This document shows, piece by piece, positions 26,269 to 34,995 of a DNA stretch of 64,000 bases (position 1 is its first letter; each line of letters starts with the position of its first letter). Source of the stretch: Granulicella arctica (GTDB lineage Bacteria > Acidobacteriota > Terriglobia > Terriglobales > Acidobacteriaceae); NCBI RefSeq assembly GCF_025685605.1, contig NZ_JAGTUT010000001.1:62001-126000 (forward strand). The letters run 5' to 3'. The translations under genes and the position numbers were made by a program. The notes under the pieces were generated by a model that saw only the letters and a program-made list of their open reading frames with translations, was not told the origin of the DNA and ran no database searches.

Positions 26269-27026
26269 TTGAGCTTCTTCCTTGATGCTTGTTTGGACCT
26301 TGTCTCGGGCCGTTTGCTTGAGGTTGTCGCGTGGATAGGTTTGGGTAGGTCCCGTCGCAGACCAAGGAGGATGATGCGGATCGTCTCCTGGAAGAGCCGG
26401 TCGATCGGCTGTCCAAACTCCCGTTCTACCTTTACTCCCAGCGAGGCGAAGCGTCGCTGAACTCCGATGACTGCGTTGAAGACCGCATGCAGCGTCAGGT
26501 CGGGATCAAGATCGGAGCGGAGTGAGCCGTCCTCGATCCCCTCGCGGATCAACACCCGGAAGACCTCGAACCTGTCGCCCGAAAACCGCCCTTCAACCGT
26601 TAGTAGTCGCTCCACGGGCCAGTCCCGCGCGTACATGGCATCGAACTGCGCCATGAAGCGGATCTTAGGCTGACGATGGGTGAGCTCGTCGGCCATGAAC
26701 TGGAGCAAAGCGGTGATCTTTCCCAGCCCGTTCCCTGCGCTTTCAACGCTGTCTTTTGCCCGTGCCGTATCCTCTTCCAGCACATGGCTAAATATCGCCC
26801 AAACGATCTCGTCTTTATTGGAGAAATACTCATAGACGGTGGAGGCCCTCAGTTCGCTTGCACCTATGATCTCGGACATAGTGGTGCGGTCAATTCCGCT
26901 GTCGCTGAAGAGCTCAAACGCCGCGTCAAGAATGCGCTTCTGTTGCCGCTCACGATGACCACGGTAGGTCCCCTGCTTCTTGATTCCAGTTTTGGCGATA
27001 GTGGATTTAGCCATAAAATCAGACAT
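26265..27026 (-). CDS. TetR-family regulator coupled to GH2
   Basis: A 253-residue TetR-family regulator with helix-turn-helix RILDAAFELFSDSGIDRTTM, then SEIIGASELRASTVYEYFSN. The ligand domain is helical. The C-terminus is unusually basic (TSSKRPETRSKQASRKKLK), and so is the N-terminal extension (KTGIKKQGTYRGHRERQQKR). The start could be 27026 or the ATG at 27014; no strong ribosome site is visible. Its TGA overlaps the GH2 ATG, an arrangement that usually points to regulation of the coupled gene. I infer that it responds to a sugar or a degradation product, which is less common for TetR than for LacI or GntR proteins. Confidence 0.85.
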   Translation of the reverse strand: MSDFMAKSTIAKTGIKKQGTYRGHRERQQKRILDAAFELFSDSGIDRTTMSEIIGASELRASTVYEYFSNKDEIVWAIFSHVLEEDTARAKDSVESAGNGLGKITALLQFMADELTHRQPKIRFMAQFDAMYARDWPVERLLTVEGRFSGDRFEVFRVLIREGIEDGSLRSDLDPDLTLHAVFNAVIGVQRRFASLGVKVEREFGQPIDRLFQETIRIILLGLRRDLPKPIHATTSSKRPETRSKQASRKKLK

Positions 27027-27084
27027 AGTAACCGAATTTGAACTAGATGTTCGGAATCACTGTACACGGAACTTATTTTAGCGG

Positions 27085-27423
27085 TCAACTGAGCGCCTGA
27101 ACGAAGGGCGCTAATCTGATCTGACGAAACCCTTCGTGCCCAAGCGGATTCAGCTTGTCGGCACGAGTTCCCTGCCAAAACGTACTCTCGTTGAGCTGCA
27201 GGTGCTCGTCCTGTGGGCGTGCCTTACTTCCGTCCGCAATATTGATGTTGGAGCGCTTGTTCTGCTGATCGCGATTGTTCGTCGTGGTGTCTGCGCCGCC
27301 GAAGATCGTTGCGCCGAGCCTTCCGTTGCCAATTGGCAGAGCTTCGTCCCAGATGGCTGCTGGCCTCGCATACCAAAAGGTCTCGCTCCCGCCAGTTGTA
27401 GAAGGATGCGCATGGGTGTCCAA
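27085..27423 (-). pseudogene. GH95 alpha-L-fucosidase, N-terminal remnant
   Basis: The first ~100 residues of a GH95 (1,2-alpha-L-fucosidase/alpha-L-galactosidase) protein: FWYARPAAIWDEALPIGNGR, LGATIFGGADTTTNN and EHLQLNESTFWQGTRADKLN are the characteristic N-terminal motifs. It ends at 27085 after RLAPFVQALS, where an ~800-residue enzyme should continue. It also lacks a signal peptide. No ribosome site is seen. It is a deletion remnant between the TetR-GH2 pair and a zinc dehydrogenase, and suggests that a larger saccharide-use cluster once stood here. Confidence 0.8.
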
Positions 27424-27454
27424 ACCTGCTTGAGCGAAACATAGTTGCCGTCAC

Positions 27455-28456
27455 CTAAATCTTGATCATGATTTTCGTAACACTTGCGGGATTAGCGGCC
27501 CACCGGGCCAGGGCCTCCGGGGTCTCTTCGAGGGAGACTACCGAAGTGATAACGCGATCCACAGGAAAGCTGCCGGCAGCAAGAAGATTGATGACTTCAC
27601 GAAAATCTTCCGGCAGGGCGTTCCGCGCACCCATGATGTCGAGTTCTTTCTGGACAAAGAGCCGCGTTTCGTAACTGACCGGTTCTTTTGCGTAACCGAT
27701 ATAAACAACCCGGCCGGTGAAGGCGACCTCTTCCACTGCACTGCGAAAGGTTTGTGGCAGGCCGACAGCTTCGATCACTACATCCGGACCAAATCCTGCT
27801 GTCAGCATCTGAAGCCGATCATGCACGGCTTCCCGATCCGAATTAATGAGATGAGCGGCCCCGCATGCTCTGGCAGTCTCGAGCTTCTCGTCGTCTACAT
27901 CGACGGCAATCGTAATGGCTCCCCTGAAGGCAGCTCCGGCGATCGCTCCCAACCCCACCCCGCCACATCCATAAACGACTACTACATCGTCCCTCGTGAT
28001 ACGTGCACGCGACACGGCGTGCATGCCGACTGTGAGGGGCTCGACCAGGCAAAGCTCTTTGAGCGAGAGCGAGGACGCGTAAATTTTTTCAGCAGGCACG
28101 CTTAGCAGTTGCGTTATGGCGCCATCGCGTTGCACCCCAAAAGTCTGGTTGAATTGACAGGCATTTGGTCTGCCTCGGCAGCACGACGAGCACCTGCCGC
28201 AGCTGGTATACGGCGAAACCGTGACGCGAGTTCCAGCAGAAAACTCAGCGTTGCCATGCAGCACCGTGGCGGCGATCTCATGTCCGATCACACGCGGATA
28301 GGTGACTAGTGGATTTATACCGCGATAGCTATTCAAATCCGAGCCGCAAAGACCCACAAATTCGACTTGAATCATTATCTCTCCAGCCTGAGGTTCAGGT
28401 TCGGGTAATTGGATCACTTCAGCGATACCGGGGGCGGTCAATGCTACTGCCTTCAT
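27455..28456 (-). CDS. Zinc-containing alcohol/polyol dehydrogenase (MDR)
   Basis: A 333-residue medium-chain dehydrogenase of the sorbitol/L-idonate/threonine dehydrogenase type. The catalytic-zinc ligands are in [13 protein letters not shown] and [12 protein letters not shown]. The structural zinc site is complete ([15 protein letters not shown]). The cofactor site is [16 protein letters not shown] with an acidic residue after the second strand (VDVDDEKLE), favouring NAD. It probably oxidises a sugar alcohol or sugar acid in the cytoplasm. ATG 28456 follows GGAGTTAACCC. Flanked by GH95 and esterase remnants, it may be the surviving member of a hexuronate or polyol pathway. Confidence 0.9.
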   Translation of the reverse strand: MKAVALTAPGIAEVIQLPEPEPQAGEIMIQVEFVGLCGSDLNSYRGINPLVTYPRVIGHEIAATVLHGNAEFSAGTRVTVSPYTSCGRCSSCCRGRPNACQFNQTFGVQRDGAITQLLSVPAEKIYASSLSLKELCLVEPLTVGMHAVSRARITRDDVVVVYGCGGVGLGAIAGAAFRGAITIAVDVDDEKLETARACGAAHLINSDREAVHDRLQMLTAGFGPDVVIEAVGLPQTFRSAVEEVAFTGRVVYIGYAKEPVSYETRLFVQKELDIMGARNALPEDFREVINLLAAGSFPVDRVITSVVSLEETPEALARWAANPASVTKIMIKI

Positions 28457-28459
28457 GGG

Positions 28460-29097
28460 TTAACTCCAATGGTGAGTTGTCAAGCGAAAGAGGACCGGCG
28501 CTACTTGAGAAAGAAAGAGACGCCAGCTCTTCCATTCGTGGCCGTCACCGGTTTCTTCGGTTTCAAGGTGTACGCCTGCTTGCTGGAATCGGGTGATGCA
28601 GGCGAGAGCGTTATCGCGCGCAATATCGGTCTGTCCCCACCCCACCAGAAGACTTTGAGTTGGGCGTTGTACTGGGAGATGCGTATGGCGTCGGGGCCGT
28701 TGAAGAAGGCATCCCGGTGGGCTGGGAACCAACCTGAGCTCATCACCACGAGGGAGCGGAAGGTGCCTAGATTATGTAGACCGATGTTGAGCGTCTGAAT
28801 TCCACCCATCGGTAGGCCGCCGAGGGCGCGATGTTCGGGGTCAGCGAGAGGTCGGTAGTGCGACTCGATGTAGGGGATGATGTCGTGGATCGGCTCATCG
28901 TTGAAAGGATCCTTGGTGGCGTCGCCGGTCATGACCTGTGGGCCAAACGGGGTCCAACCAGCGGGCATCACGATGATCATGGGTTGCACTTTGCCTGAAG
29001 CGATCAGGTTGTCGAGAATATCCCCGGCGCGGCCAACAGTTGACCATGAGGAGTTGGTCTCGCCGCCACCATGGAGAAGATAAAAGACGGGGTAGGA
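28460..29097 (-). pseudogene. Esterase-D-like alpha/beta hydrolase, frameshifted, catalytic Ser lost
   Basis: A putative esterase of the feruloyl-esterase/EsteraseD family. It begins abruptly at [20 protein letters not shown], without the normal N-terminal signal peptide. It reads through [20 protein letters not shown] to the nucleophile elbow, which is [11 protein letters not shown] instead of the family G-L-S-M-G-G: the catalytic Ser codon is now CCG (Pro), one transition from TCG. Near 28645 family sequence moves to another frame ([20 protein letters not shown], then [20 protein letters not shown], with the catalytic His). There are three defects: missing N-terminus, missing Ser and a frameshift. 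It was probably once a hemicellulose acetyl or feruloyl esterase. Confidence 0.8.
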
Positions 29098-29210
29098 ACC
29101 TGCGATGAGGTACAGCCTGACAAAGAATTGTGCATGTTGTTGTCCCATCGCTTCAATGATACGGCTGTAAAGCGAGACCGAGGCTTCCGTGGGGATGGTG
29201 GATCTGCCAC
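29098..29210 (-). pseudogene. Tannase/feruloyl esterase C-terminal fragment fused to the esterase remnant
   Basis: In the same open frame as the esterase remnant, upstream of it, lies [20 protein letters not shown] followed by [17 protein letters not shown]. This matches the C-terminal region of tannase-family (PF07519) proteins, where SxxYxxVVxxMG..FFRLYxVPGMxHC is usual. The sequence stops matching just before the catalytic HC and switches directly to the esterase part. It looks like a recombination or deletion joint between two hydrolase genes. The identification is by eye from a short segment. Confidence 0.55.
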
Positions 29211-29221
29211 TCCATGGAGCG

Positions 29222-30007
29222 TTATTTCGGTCTGCTTTTCACAAAAGCAAGCAGCTGCGTGTCTTGAGACAGTGAAGGCTGGCCACAGTACTGCCCGTTG
29301 CAACTACTGAGATTGACCGGGGCGCTTGAAGATGAACTGAGAAAAACATCCGTCCATTCGATCGTTCCTGACATTGCATCTTTTGTTTGCCGCTGGATAT
29401 ACACATATTCTTTGCCGTAGGTGCGTGACCACCCCTCCAGACTCTCCAGCATCTGCAAATCCTGTGGCGACTTCGGGTCGTAGGGAATCGCCTGAAGGTA
29501 GCCGGTGGACAGCGAGAGAGAACCCACGCGAGGATGTTCCTCTGCACTTCCGCGAATCAGTACGAGCACCTTGCCGGGATCCTCGAGACCGACACCGATC
29601 AGTTTGACTATATCTTTATGCGAGGAAAGCACAGTGTTCGGCTGTCCTCCAAGCGTGATCCTGACCACTTTGTCTTCCTGCATAGCCAGAAGGGCGTTCT
29701 GCCCTGGAATGAATACCGGTGAGCGATAGCTATCGTCTCGAGTGACCGCGCGCGTAGTTCCTGAAGTGCGATCCGCTATCCATACCTCACCACGCACAAC
29801 CTCGTCCCCGGGGCCTTTCAACGTGCTTGGGCTGTCGGAAATGCCGAGAAACTGCAGAACTTTTTCGGTGAAGCTCGACGAAACATGAGGCTTGCCGGTG
29901 GGCTTAGCTGCGGGTTGGGTGGCGGGCTTGTTCGTGGTGACCGGCTTGGACTGCCCGTGGCTGACATTCACCATCAGCGCCAACAATAGCGCTACAGGCG
30001 GTCTCAT
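29222..30007 (-). CDS. Exported TolB/propeller-like hypothetical protein, third gene of the CHAT operon
   Basis: A protein of about 261 residues with a signal peptide ([19 protein letters not shown]), a Lys/Pro/Thr-rich linker, and a beta-rich domain with repeated strand-turn units ([56 protein letters not shown]). These recall WD40/TolB-like propeller blades, although only three or four blades would fit. The chosen ATG is 30007; an ATG at 30028 would overlap the preceding gene by 16 bases. It is probably periplasmic and may sense or bind a ligand for the CHAT protein encoded upstream. No family is recognised with certainty. Confidence 0.65.
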   Translation of the reverse strand: MRPPVALLLALMVNVSHGQSKPVTTNKPATQPAAKPTGKPHVSSSFTEKVLQFLGISDSPSTLKGPGDEVVRGEVWIADRTSGTTRAVTRDDSYRSPVFIPGQNALLAMQEDKVVRITLGGQPNTVLSSHKDIVKLIGVGLEDPGKVLVLIRGSAEEHPRVGSLSLSTGYLQAIPYDPKSPQDLQMLESLEGWSRTYGKEYVYIQRQTKDAMSGTIEWTDVFLSSSSSAPVNLSSCNGQYCGQPSLSQDTQLLAFVKSRPK

Positions 30008-30012
30008 CCCAA

Positions 30013-30918
30013 TCAATCTGAGGAACATGGGCGTACCTCGCTATGATTTCTGCTGAAGAGAATGCAAAATATGTCGTCGTATGCGGCGATTTCCAATTTG
30101 AACTCCTTTTTGGGAAGCGTCAGTAGGCTTCTGTTATCCCTAGAATCTCGAACGAAGTAGGTAGCATCATCTTTGGTATCTGAGACAAGCCAATAGCTGG
30201 CCCCTTCACGCTGCTGGCTGTCGCCCGCGATGTGCGCTACTCGTGGAAGCTGCTGGGTAGAAATCAGAACACCGTAATTGACTGGAAGAAGGAGCACTTG
30301 CACGGCGAAGAGGAAGATCAGTAGACCGACGATGATCTTCGGCTCAGATGCCGTCACACGGGGCCATATCCATAAGAGGATGCCTCCTGTAAGCATAGTG
30401 ATCGCAACCAGACCGCTGAAATAGGAGGAAAGTTTCGCCGGGCTTGTGAGAAGTACAGAAGAGATCCATTCATCCGGCAAGTGCTTTGCAAAGAGTATGT
30501 TGCCGACTGCGAAGCATCTTCGCATGAAAAACTGTATGGCCAATACGCTCAGGATCACGCCAAGGAGAGACAACCTGTACGGCCGTGCGCACCAAGCTGC
30601 CACGTAGGCATTGACGCGACATGCCACTGCAACGGAGAGGAGATTGTAAGGCAAAGTGCCAATTGCGACAAACAATAAAACGACGATTAGGACGTTAGGG
30701 ACTGATGTGACGGCGAAGACCAGAAAGCGACAGCCTGCAAATAGATACTTCTCGTCAAAAACATCGAGGTTGGTGGCGAGACCGTAAGTGCTGAGCTGAA
30801 ATCGCAGTGTGAGATAGCCGAAAAGATACAGAAGGAACGAGCCAAAAGCGGTGTACGCAGTCCACTTACCGATGAAAGCGCCGAATTTTCCAGTATTGCC
30901 CGCTATGGTCTCGTCCAT
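30013..30918 (-). CDS. Polytopic membrane protein, second gene of the CHAT operon
   Basis: A 301-residue inner-membrane protein of unknown function. About five hydrophobic helices are visible (TAYTAFGSFLLYLFGYLTLR, FLVFAVTSVPNVLIVVLLFV, SLLGVILSVLAIQFF, SGLVAITMLTGGILLWIW, IIVGLLIFLFAVQVLLLPV). A soluble C-terminal domain of about 80 residues follows (YWLVSDTKDDATYFVRDSRD). The start lies 14 bases after the CHAT stop, and the stop overlaps or abuts the next gene. It could be the membrane effector or anchor of the three-gene unit. I do not recognise the family. Confidence 0.7.
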   Translation of the reverse strand: MDETIAGNTGKFGAFIGKWTAYTAFGSFLLYLFGYLTLRFQLSTYGLATNLDVFDEKYLFAGCRFLVFAVTSVPNVLIVVLLFVAIGTLPYNLLSVAVACRVNAYVAAWCARPYRLSLLGVILSVLAIQFFMRRCFAVGNILFAKHLPDEWISSVLLTSPAKLSSYFSGLVAITMLTGGILLWIWPRVTASEPKIIVGLLIFLFAVQVLLLPVNYGVLISTQQLPRVAHIAGDSQQREGASYWLVSDTKDDATYFVRDSRDNRSLLTLPKKEFKLEIAAYDDIFCILFSRNHSEVRPCSSD

Positions 30919-30932
30919 CGTTATTTGCCTGT

Positions 30933-33503
30933 CTACTTGCCTGTCATCATAAACGGCGCCCAGAAAAACGGATGGCTATATTCTGGACGGGCCTTTACCG
31001 CGAGGAGAGCCAGCTTCGCCGCGGTAGCGGGAGGCTTCGTCTGTGCCTCCCTGTAAAAGGTTTCCATCCAAATACGTGTCGATCCCGCGTCCACTTGCCA
31101 AAGTGAAAGCACCAAGCTGCCGGCCCCAGCGTATAAGAGCGACCGCTCCATTCCCAGTACTTCGCTGGAGTGAGTTTCTTCGACGACTCCTGATTCGCAA
31201 GCGCTGAGGACCACGAGGCTATCTCTCTGCAGGGGTAAACCAAACATTTCTGCAGCGCTTAGGTGACCATCGTCTGAAGCTGTCGGAGAGAACTGCAGGA
31301 AGGACAACAAGGGATCTTTGTCGTTGAAGCGGCCGTGCACTGAAAGGTGAATCAGATCGTAGTTGTTTATCCAAGGCATCAGTTCAGCTTTTGTAACGGG
31401 CTGAAGGGCGACAACCCTGCTTCGGCCTGGATACAGCGCTCCGATAGAACGGACCTCCTCGGCAGCGTTGTGCTGCTCCGGGTCGGCAACTGCGAGGAGG
31501 CGACCACTCTTTATATTCGCTCGGCTCTTTAGGGTAGAAAGAATCGTGGCGCTTGGAGCCGACGATACTTCGAAGGTCTCTCCGAGGTACTTTCCAGTCT
31601 CGGGGTTATGCAAGGCCTGAAATGGAAGGGTCGCCAGTTCCTCCTGCGGAATGATGAGGAGATGCTCGCTCTTGAGGTAAGGGAGCGCGGGCTGAATCAG
31701 GAATAGGTAAAGTTCATTAGCTGCCTTCTCGTCAAAGGGCGCTGGTCGGTTGTCGCCGGAAGGTTTAACGCTTTCGCGCAACGCTTTTACTTTTCGCGCC
31801 AGCTGGGCATGCGGCAGAAACACATTTAATACCTGCGTCTCTGATCCGTTGATGTGCCACAGAAGGAGTGACGTGTCTTCGACAACGTAGTAAAGAACGT
31901 CATAGTGTCCTGCGGCAGCAGCTTGTCGAACCATATCCAGCGTCACCGGCGTAGAGGATGCAAGCTCTTGCAAATTCGGCGTCTCCACGCTGATACGGTG
32001 CGTCAAAGCTTGATACTGCTGCTGGTCGCGCGAGATGCTTGATTCAAGGCGAACGATCTGGTCGGCGTGCTGCTCCCGATCCCCAGCGCTGGTCAGATCA
32101 AAAAGTGTCTTCTGCTGAGCAGCAATGGTCGCTCTTTGCGTCTGGAGTTTTGCAAAGAGGACTCGTTCGTTCGGCGTCCTCAGACGCAGGGGTCGGCTGG
32201 CGAGCATGTCGGCTAGGACGCGCGTGCGTGACTGCTCAAACAGCGCGAACGCCTCCGCGTACTGCTTCCGTTGAAGATAGAGGAAGGCGGGATATTCGTA
32301 GTACTTCACCTTGTCTTCCAGGAAGCTGCCCCGCTCGCCTTCATCGCGGAGCGTGCGGCGGTCCTGTTCCAGGAGATCAACTGCTTTCAGGTAGGCTGTG
32401 AGGGCCGCTTCGTTGTTACCACCCGACTCCTGAATGAGCCCCCGCATGTAAGAATCGACCGGGTTCAGATCTTGCACAAGCAGGCCCTGCTGCTGCAGGC
32501 GAGTCATAGACGCACGGAGTTCGCGGTCTGTCTGCTCGATAAGGGCGAGATCGGTAGCGTTGAGGCGGGATGAATTGAAGGTTTGACTGACCAGCACATC
32601 GTTTGCCTTCTGTGGATTGAAAAGGTTCACCGTCTCCGCGAGCCGATCCCCACTTTGGCGTTGTTGCAGGATCGCCCTGCGGTCGTCGATGCCCTTCACT
32701 ATCTGTCGGAAGAGCTGCGAGATGAAGTCATATCCCAACTCTGTGGTAATGGCGATGGCCGTTGTATAGTCGGATTCTGCCTTGGCAAGAGCATCGGAGC
32801 ACACCTGGTAGGTTCTCTTGTAGTCACATCTTGTCGCGATCTCGTTGTAGATATCGCCACGATCCGCAAAGCCAAGATACAGTTGTTGCTTGTCTGAAAC
32901 CTGATCCTTCAAAGCGATAGCCCGATCCAGATCGGCCGCCGCCGCTACCAGGTTTTGCTGTTGCAGCTCCGCTTCGGCAGCCACATCCAACGCCTCAAAG
33001 TAGAATGCAGCATTGCCGCAATGTTCCCCGAGACGAACAGCTTCGCGAGCATGATCCAACGCTGAACTGGAGCTAGCCGCCTTCAACTCGGCATAGGCTA
33101 GACGAGCCAAAGCCTTCGTTTCGTAATCCGAACGATTAGCTGTCTTAGCGTAACCAATCGCCGCCTGATACCCGGATACCGCTTTAACCCATTGGTTCGT
33201 CAAGCGATGGATGTCCGCGATCTTCATCGCACTCCACGCCGCATCCGAGAGGTCCTGCTTCTGCAGGAATAGGGCCAGGCTGCCCTGCAGGTCGGAGTCG
33301 GCCGAAGACAAATCCGACAACGTGCTCGTCGCGTCGCCTGTCCTACGGACGTAGGCGGTCCATTGATCGATCTTCGCAATCCCGCTTGCCTGCAGTTGGT
33401 GGGGAGTGCGTTGTTCAAGAGCGGCATCCTGAGCCAGGAGCAGTGGACAGAAGAGCAGCAACGGCCCATACAGGATGCTGTTCAGAAGTCGACGCAGGTT
33501 CAC
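30933..33503 (-). CDS. Exported TPR-CHAT caspase-like protein
   Basis: An 856-residue protein with a signal peptide (LLNSILYGPLLLFCPLLLA), a long TPR-like helical region (about 60-430; for example AVSGYQAAIGYAKTA, AREAVRLGEHCGNAAFYFEA, FLYLQRKQYAEAFALFEQSR), a coiled-coil (about 440-510), and a C-terminal CHAT domain. The CHAT dyad is visible: His near 723 in LIHLSVHGRF and Cys near 769 in VVLSACESGVVEE, with LGMERSLLYAGAGSLVLSLW after it. CHAT proteins are clan CD cysteine peptidases that cleave partners in response to a signal. The start is GTG 33503, with GGAGGGAAC directly before it and the signal peptide right after it. It leads a compact operon with a membrane protein and an exported propeller-like protein. 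The target is unknown. Confidence 0.88.
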   Translation of the reverse strand: MNLRRLLNSILYGPLLLFCPLLLAQDAALEQRTPHQLQASGIAKIDQWTAYVRRTGDATSTLSDLSSADSDLQGSLALFLQKQDLSDAAWSAMKIADIHRLTNQWVKAVSGYQAAIGYAKTANRSDYETKALARLAYAELKAASSSSALDHAREAVRLGEHCGNAAFYFEALDVAAEAELQQQNLVAAAADLDRAIALKDQVSDKQQLYLGFADRGDIYNEIATRCDYKRTYQVCSDALAKAESDYTTAIAITTELGYDFISQLFRQIVKGIDDRRAILQQRQSGDRLAETVNLFNPQKANDVLVSQTFNSSRLNATDLALIEQTDRELRASMTRLQQQGLLVQDLNPVDSYMRGLIQESGGNNEAALTAYLKAVDLLEQDRRTLRDEGERGSFLEDKVKYYEYPAFLYLQRKQYAEAFALFEQSRTRVLADMLASRPLRLRTPNERVLFAKLQTQRATIAAQQKTLFDLTSAGDREQHADQIVRLESSISRDQQQYQALTHRISVETPNLQELASSTPVTLDMVRQAAAAGHYDVLYYVVEDTSLLLWHINGSETQVLNVFLPHAQLARKVKALRESVKPSGDNRPAPFDEKAANELYLFLIQPALPYLKSEHLLIIPQEELATLPFQALHNPETGKYLGETFEVSSAPSATILSTLKSRANIKSGRLLAVADPEQHNAAEEVRSIGALYPGRSRVVALQPVTKAELMPWINNYDLIHLSVHGRFNDKDPLLSFLQFSPTASDDGHLSAAEMFGLPLQRDSLVVLSACESGVVEETHSSEVLGMERSLLYAGAGSLVLSLWQVDAGSTRIWMETFYREAQTKPPATAAKLALLAVKARPEYSHPFFWAPFMMTGK

Positions 33504-33750
33504 GTTCCCTCCGTTCAAGGTCTCGGAATCAGAGCAGTTCCACCAGAGTTTACAGCCGCCGCGCACAGCGGTGCATTAATTCCGTGACCCCGTCAGCTAT
33601 TCGACACTACGGAAGTTGGTCAGGTTCGTGGTTGAGAACTCGACGAATATGTCACGCCTGGCAAGATTACACTCCTGCACACGTCTCTGGATGTCTCACA
33701 AATCAGCTTGTGTTTACTCATCATCATGCCGCTAAATCTCGACTAACGAC

Positions 33751-33803
33751 AACAGGCCGATGCGCGTTTCCAGTAATAAGCATCGGCGGAAACGCGCATT
33801 GGC
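33751..33803. repeat. Intergenic hairpin repeat copy E
   Basis: GCCGATGCGCGTTTCC (33756-33771) and GGAAACGCGCATTGGC (33788-33803) pair over 16 positions with one mismatch around a 16-base loop. The flanks AACAGG and GATTT match copies at 12824, 20655 and 9964. This is the most complete copy of a dispersed, palindromic intergenic element. It lies in the 490-base gene-free stretch between the CHAT operon and the next gene. Confidence 0.65.
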
Positions 33804-33995
33804 GATTTGACATCAACTGAGAACTAAGCGGGTCACTGATGTCCGCGCGTTGAGCAACGCTGATCATAGGCTCTTGCCCCAAACGATAACCGTTGACAGT
33901 GAAGCACACTAGAGCGAGTCTTGTAGTGTCGCGTAGGGCGCATCGGTAGACCGAAAGGGCAATGCGTACCTACGGTCTTGAGCACAATTGCGCCT

Positions 33996-34632
33996 ATGCC
34001 GAACATCGAAAACCTCAAGAAGCAAGCCAAACAGTACCTCCGCTTGCAGCGTGAACGGTATTATCCGGTCGCGGAGCAGATCAGGACGCTTTCGTGGGCT
34101 GGGAGACGTGGGAGTACTAAACTCAGGCTTTAGTCTCCCGGATGCCCAAGAGCTTGTTGCGCGGCAGGAGGGGTTCGACAGTTGGCAGGCGCTGATCTCA
34201 GGAGCGGACATCGTGAAAGAGACACCCAAGCAAGCGACGTTATGTGCAGTTCTCAATTCAATCGAGGCGCAACTGTTTGTTGCGAGCGTCCAGAATTCCT
34301 GTGACTTCTATACAAGCAAGCTTGGGTTCGCGGTCGCATTCACCTATGGCAATCCGCCGTTCTACGGCCAAGTAGTGCGAGACTCTGCGAAACTCAATTT
34401 ACGGCTGATTTGCGAGCCAGTTTTCGCCAGCGACATTCGCAAGCGCGAAGGCTTGCTTTCCGCCTCCATAACCATTGCCACTATGAGCGAGTTGAAACAT
34501 CTGTTCCTGGATTATCAGGCTGCGGGGGTTTCGTTCCATCAGATACTAAAGAGAGAACCTTGGGGCGCGAGAACCTTTGTTATTGCGGATCCTGACGACA
34601 ATCTCATTCTCTTCGCGGGACCGGCTGCGTGA
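33996..34632 (+). pseudogene. VOC-superfamily protein with N-terminal helical domain, frameshifted
   Basis: From ATG 33996 the frame gives MPNIENLKKQAKQYLRLQRE and RYYPVAEQIR, then degenerates and stops near 34130. From about 34088 family sequence continues in the next frame: GRFRGLGDVGVLNSGFSLPD, AQELVARQEGFDSWQALISG. This is followed by a glyoxalase-like VOC domain (LFVASVQNSCDFYTSKLGFA to FVIADPDDNLILFAGPA). A one-base insertion near 34085 would explain it. The intact form would be about 210 residues, an N-terminal domain of the type often found on acidobacterial VOC proteins plus one VOC domain. As written, only an N-terminal peptide is made unless translation re-initiates. Confidence 0.75.
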
Positions 34633-34959
34633 ATTGTTCTGCTCCACGATCGCGTCGCAACAGTCCAAGTCCCACTCCAGGGAGGTGAATGTCGTGCAGC
34701 ACCGATCTATTCATCGTGATCACTTGTCGAGGAAGGCTGGTTGAGCAAGCTGCCAAACCCAAGTGGTGACCCGTTAGGCAGAACGTGCAGCAAACGACGC
34801 TTGCTTTGATTCCACCGACCCACTGGTGGAGGATTCAATGCGAGGGCAAACACAACCTCAGCGCTGAGCAAGTGCCGGAAGGCCAGCTCAGATTAGGTTC
34901 ATCGGTGGTCACACCGTAGGAGCCGCGCCATGTCCGAATGAGGAGCATTAAAGACTCAA
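34633..34959. other. Gene-free spacer before the Rep-like gene
   Basis: No gene is supported. It contains CTCAGCGCTGAG (34857-34868), a perfect 12-bp palindrome, and CCACC-N8-GGTGG (34812-34829). Either could be a protein-binding site, but nothing else ties them to a function. Confidence 0.4.
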
Positions 34960-34982
34960 CGATTGCAACACTATTGCAATCG
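34960..34982. promoter_or_regulatory. Perfect inverted repeat upstream of the Rep-like gene
   Basis: CGATTGCAA-CACTA-TTGCAATCG is a perfect 9-bp inverted repeat with a 5-base loop, ending 13 bases before the Rep-like start. A stem-loop beside a rolling-circle Rep gene is the usual place for a nicking origin or Rep-binding site. The ATTGCAA core also recurs in the repeats near the integrase attachment site. Origin function is inferred. Confidence 0.5.
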
Positions 34983-34995
34983 CACAGGCGGTCGC

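Noticed and set aside
34857..34868. CTCAGCGCTGAG as a replication origin or operator
   Set aside because: A 12-bp palindrome alone, with no repeats or adjacent regulator, is too weak; the 34960 hairpin beside the Rep-like gene is the better candidate.
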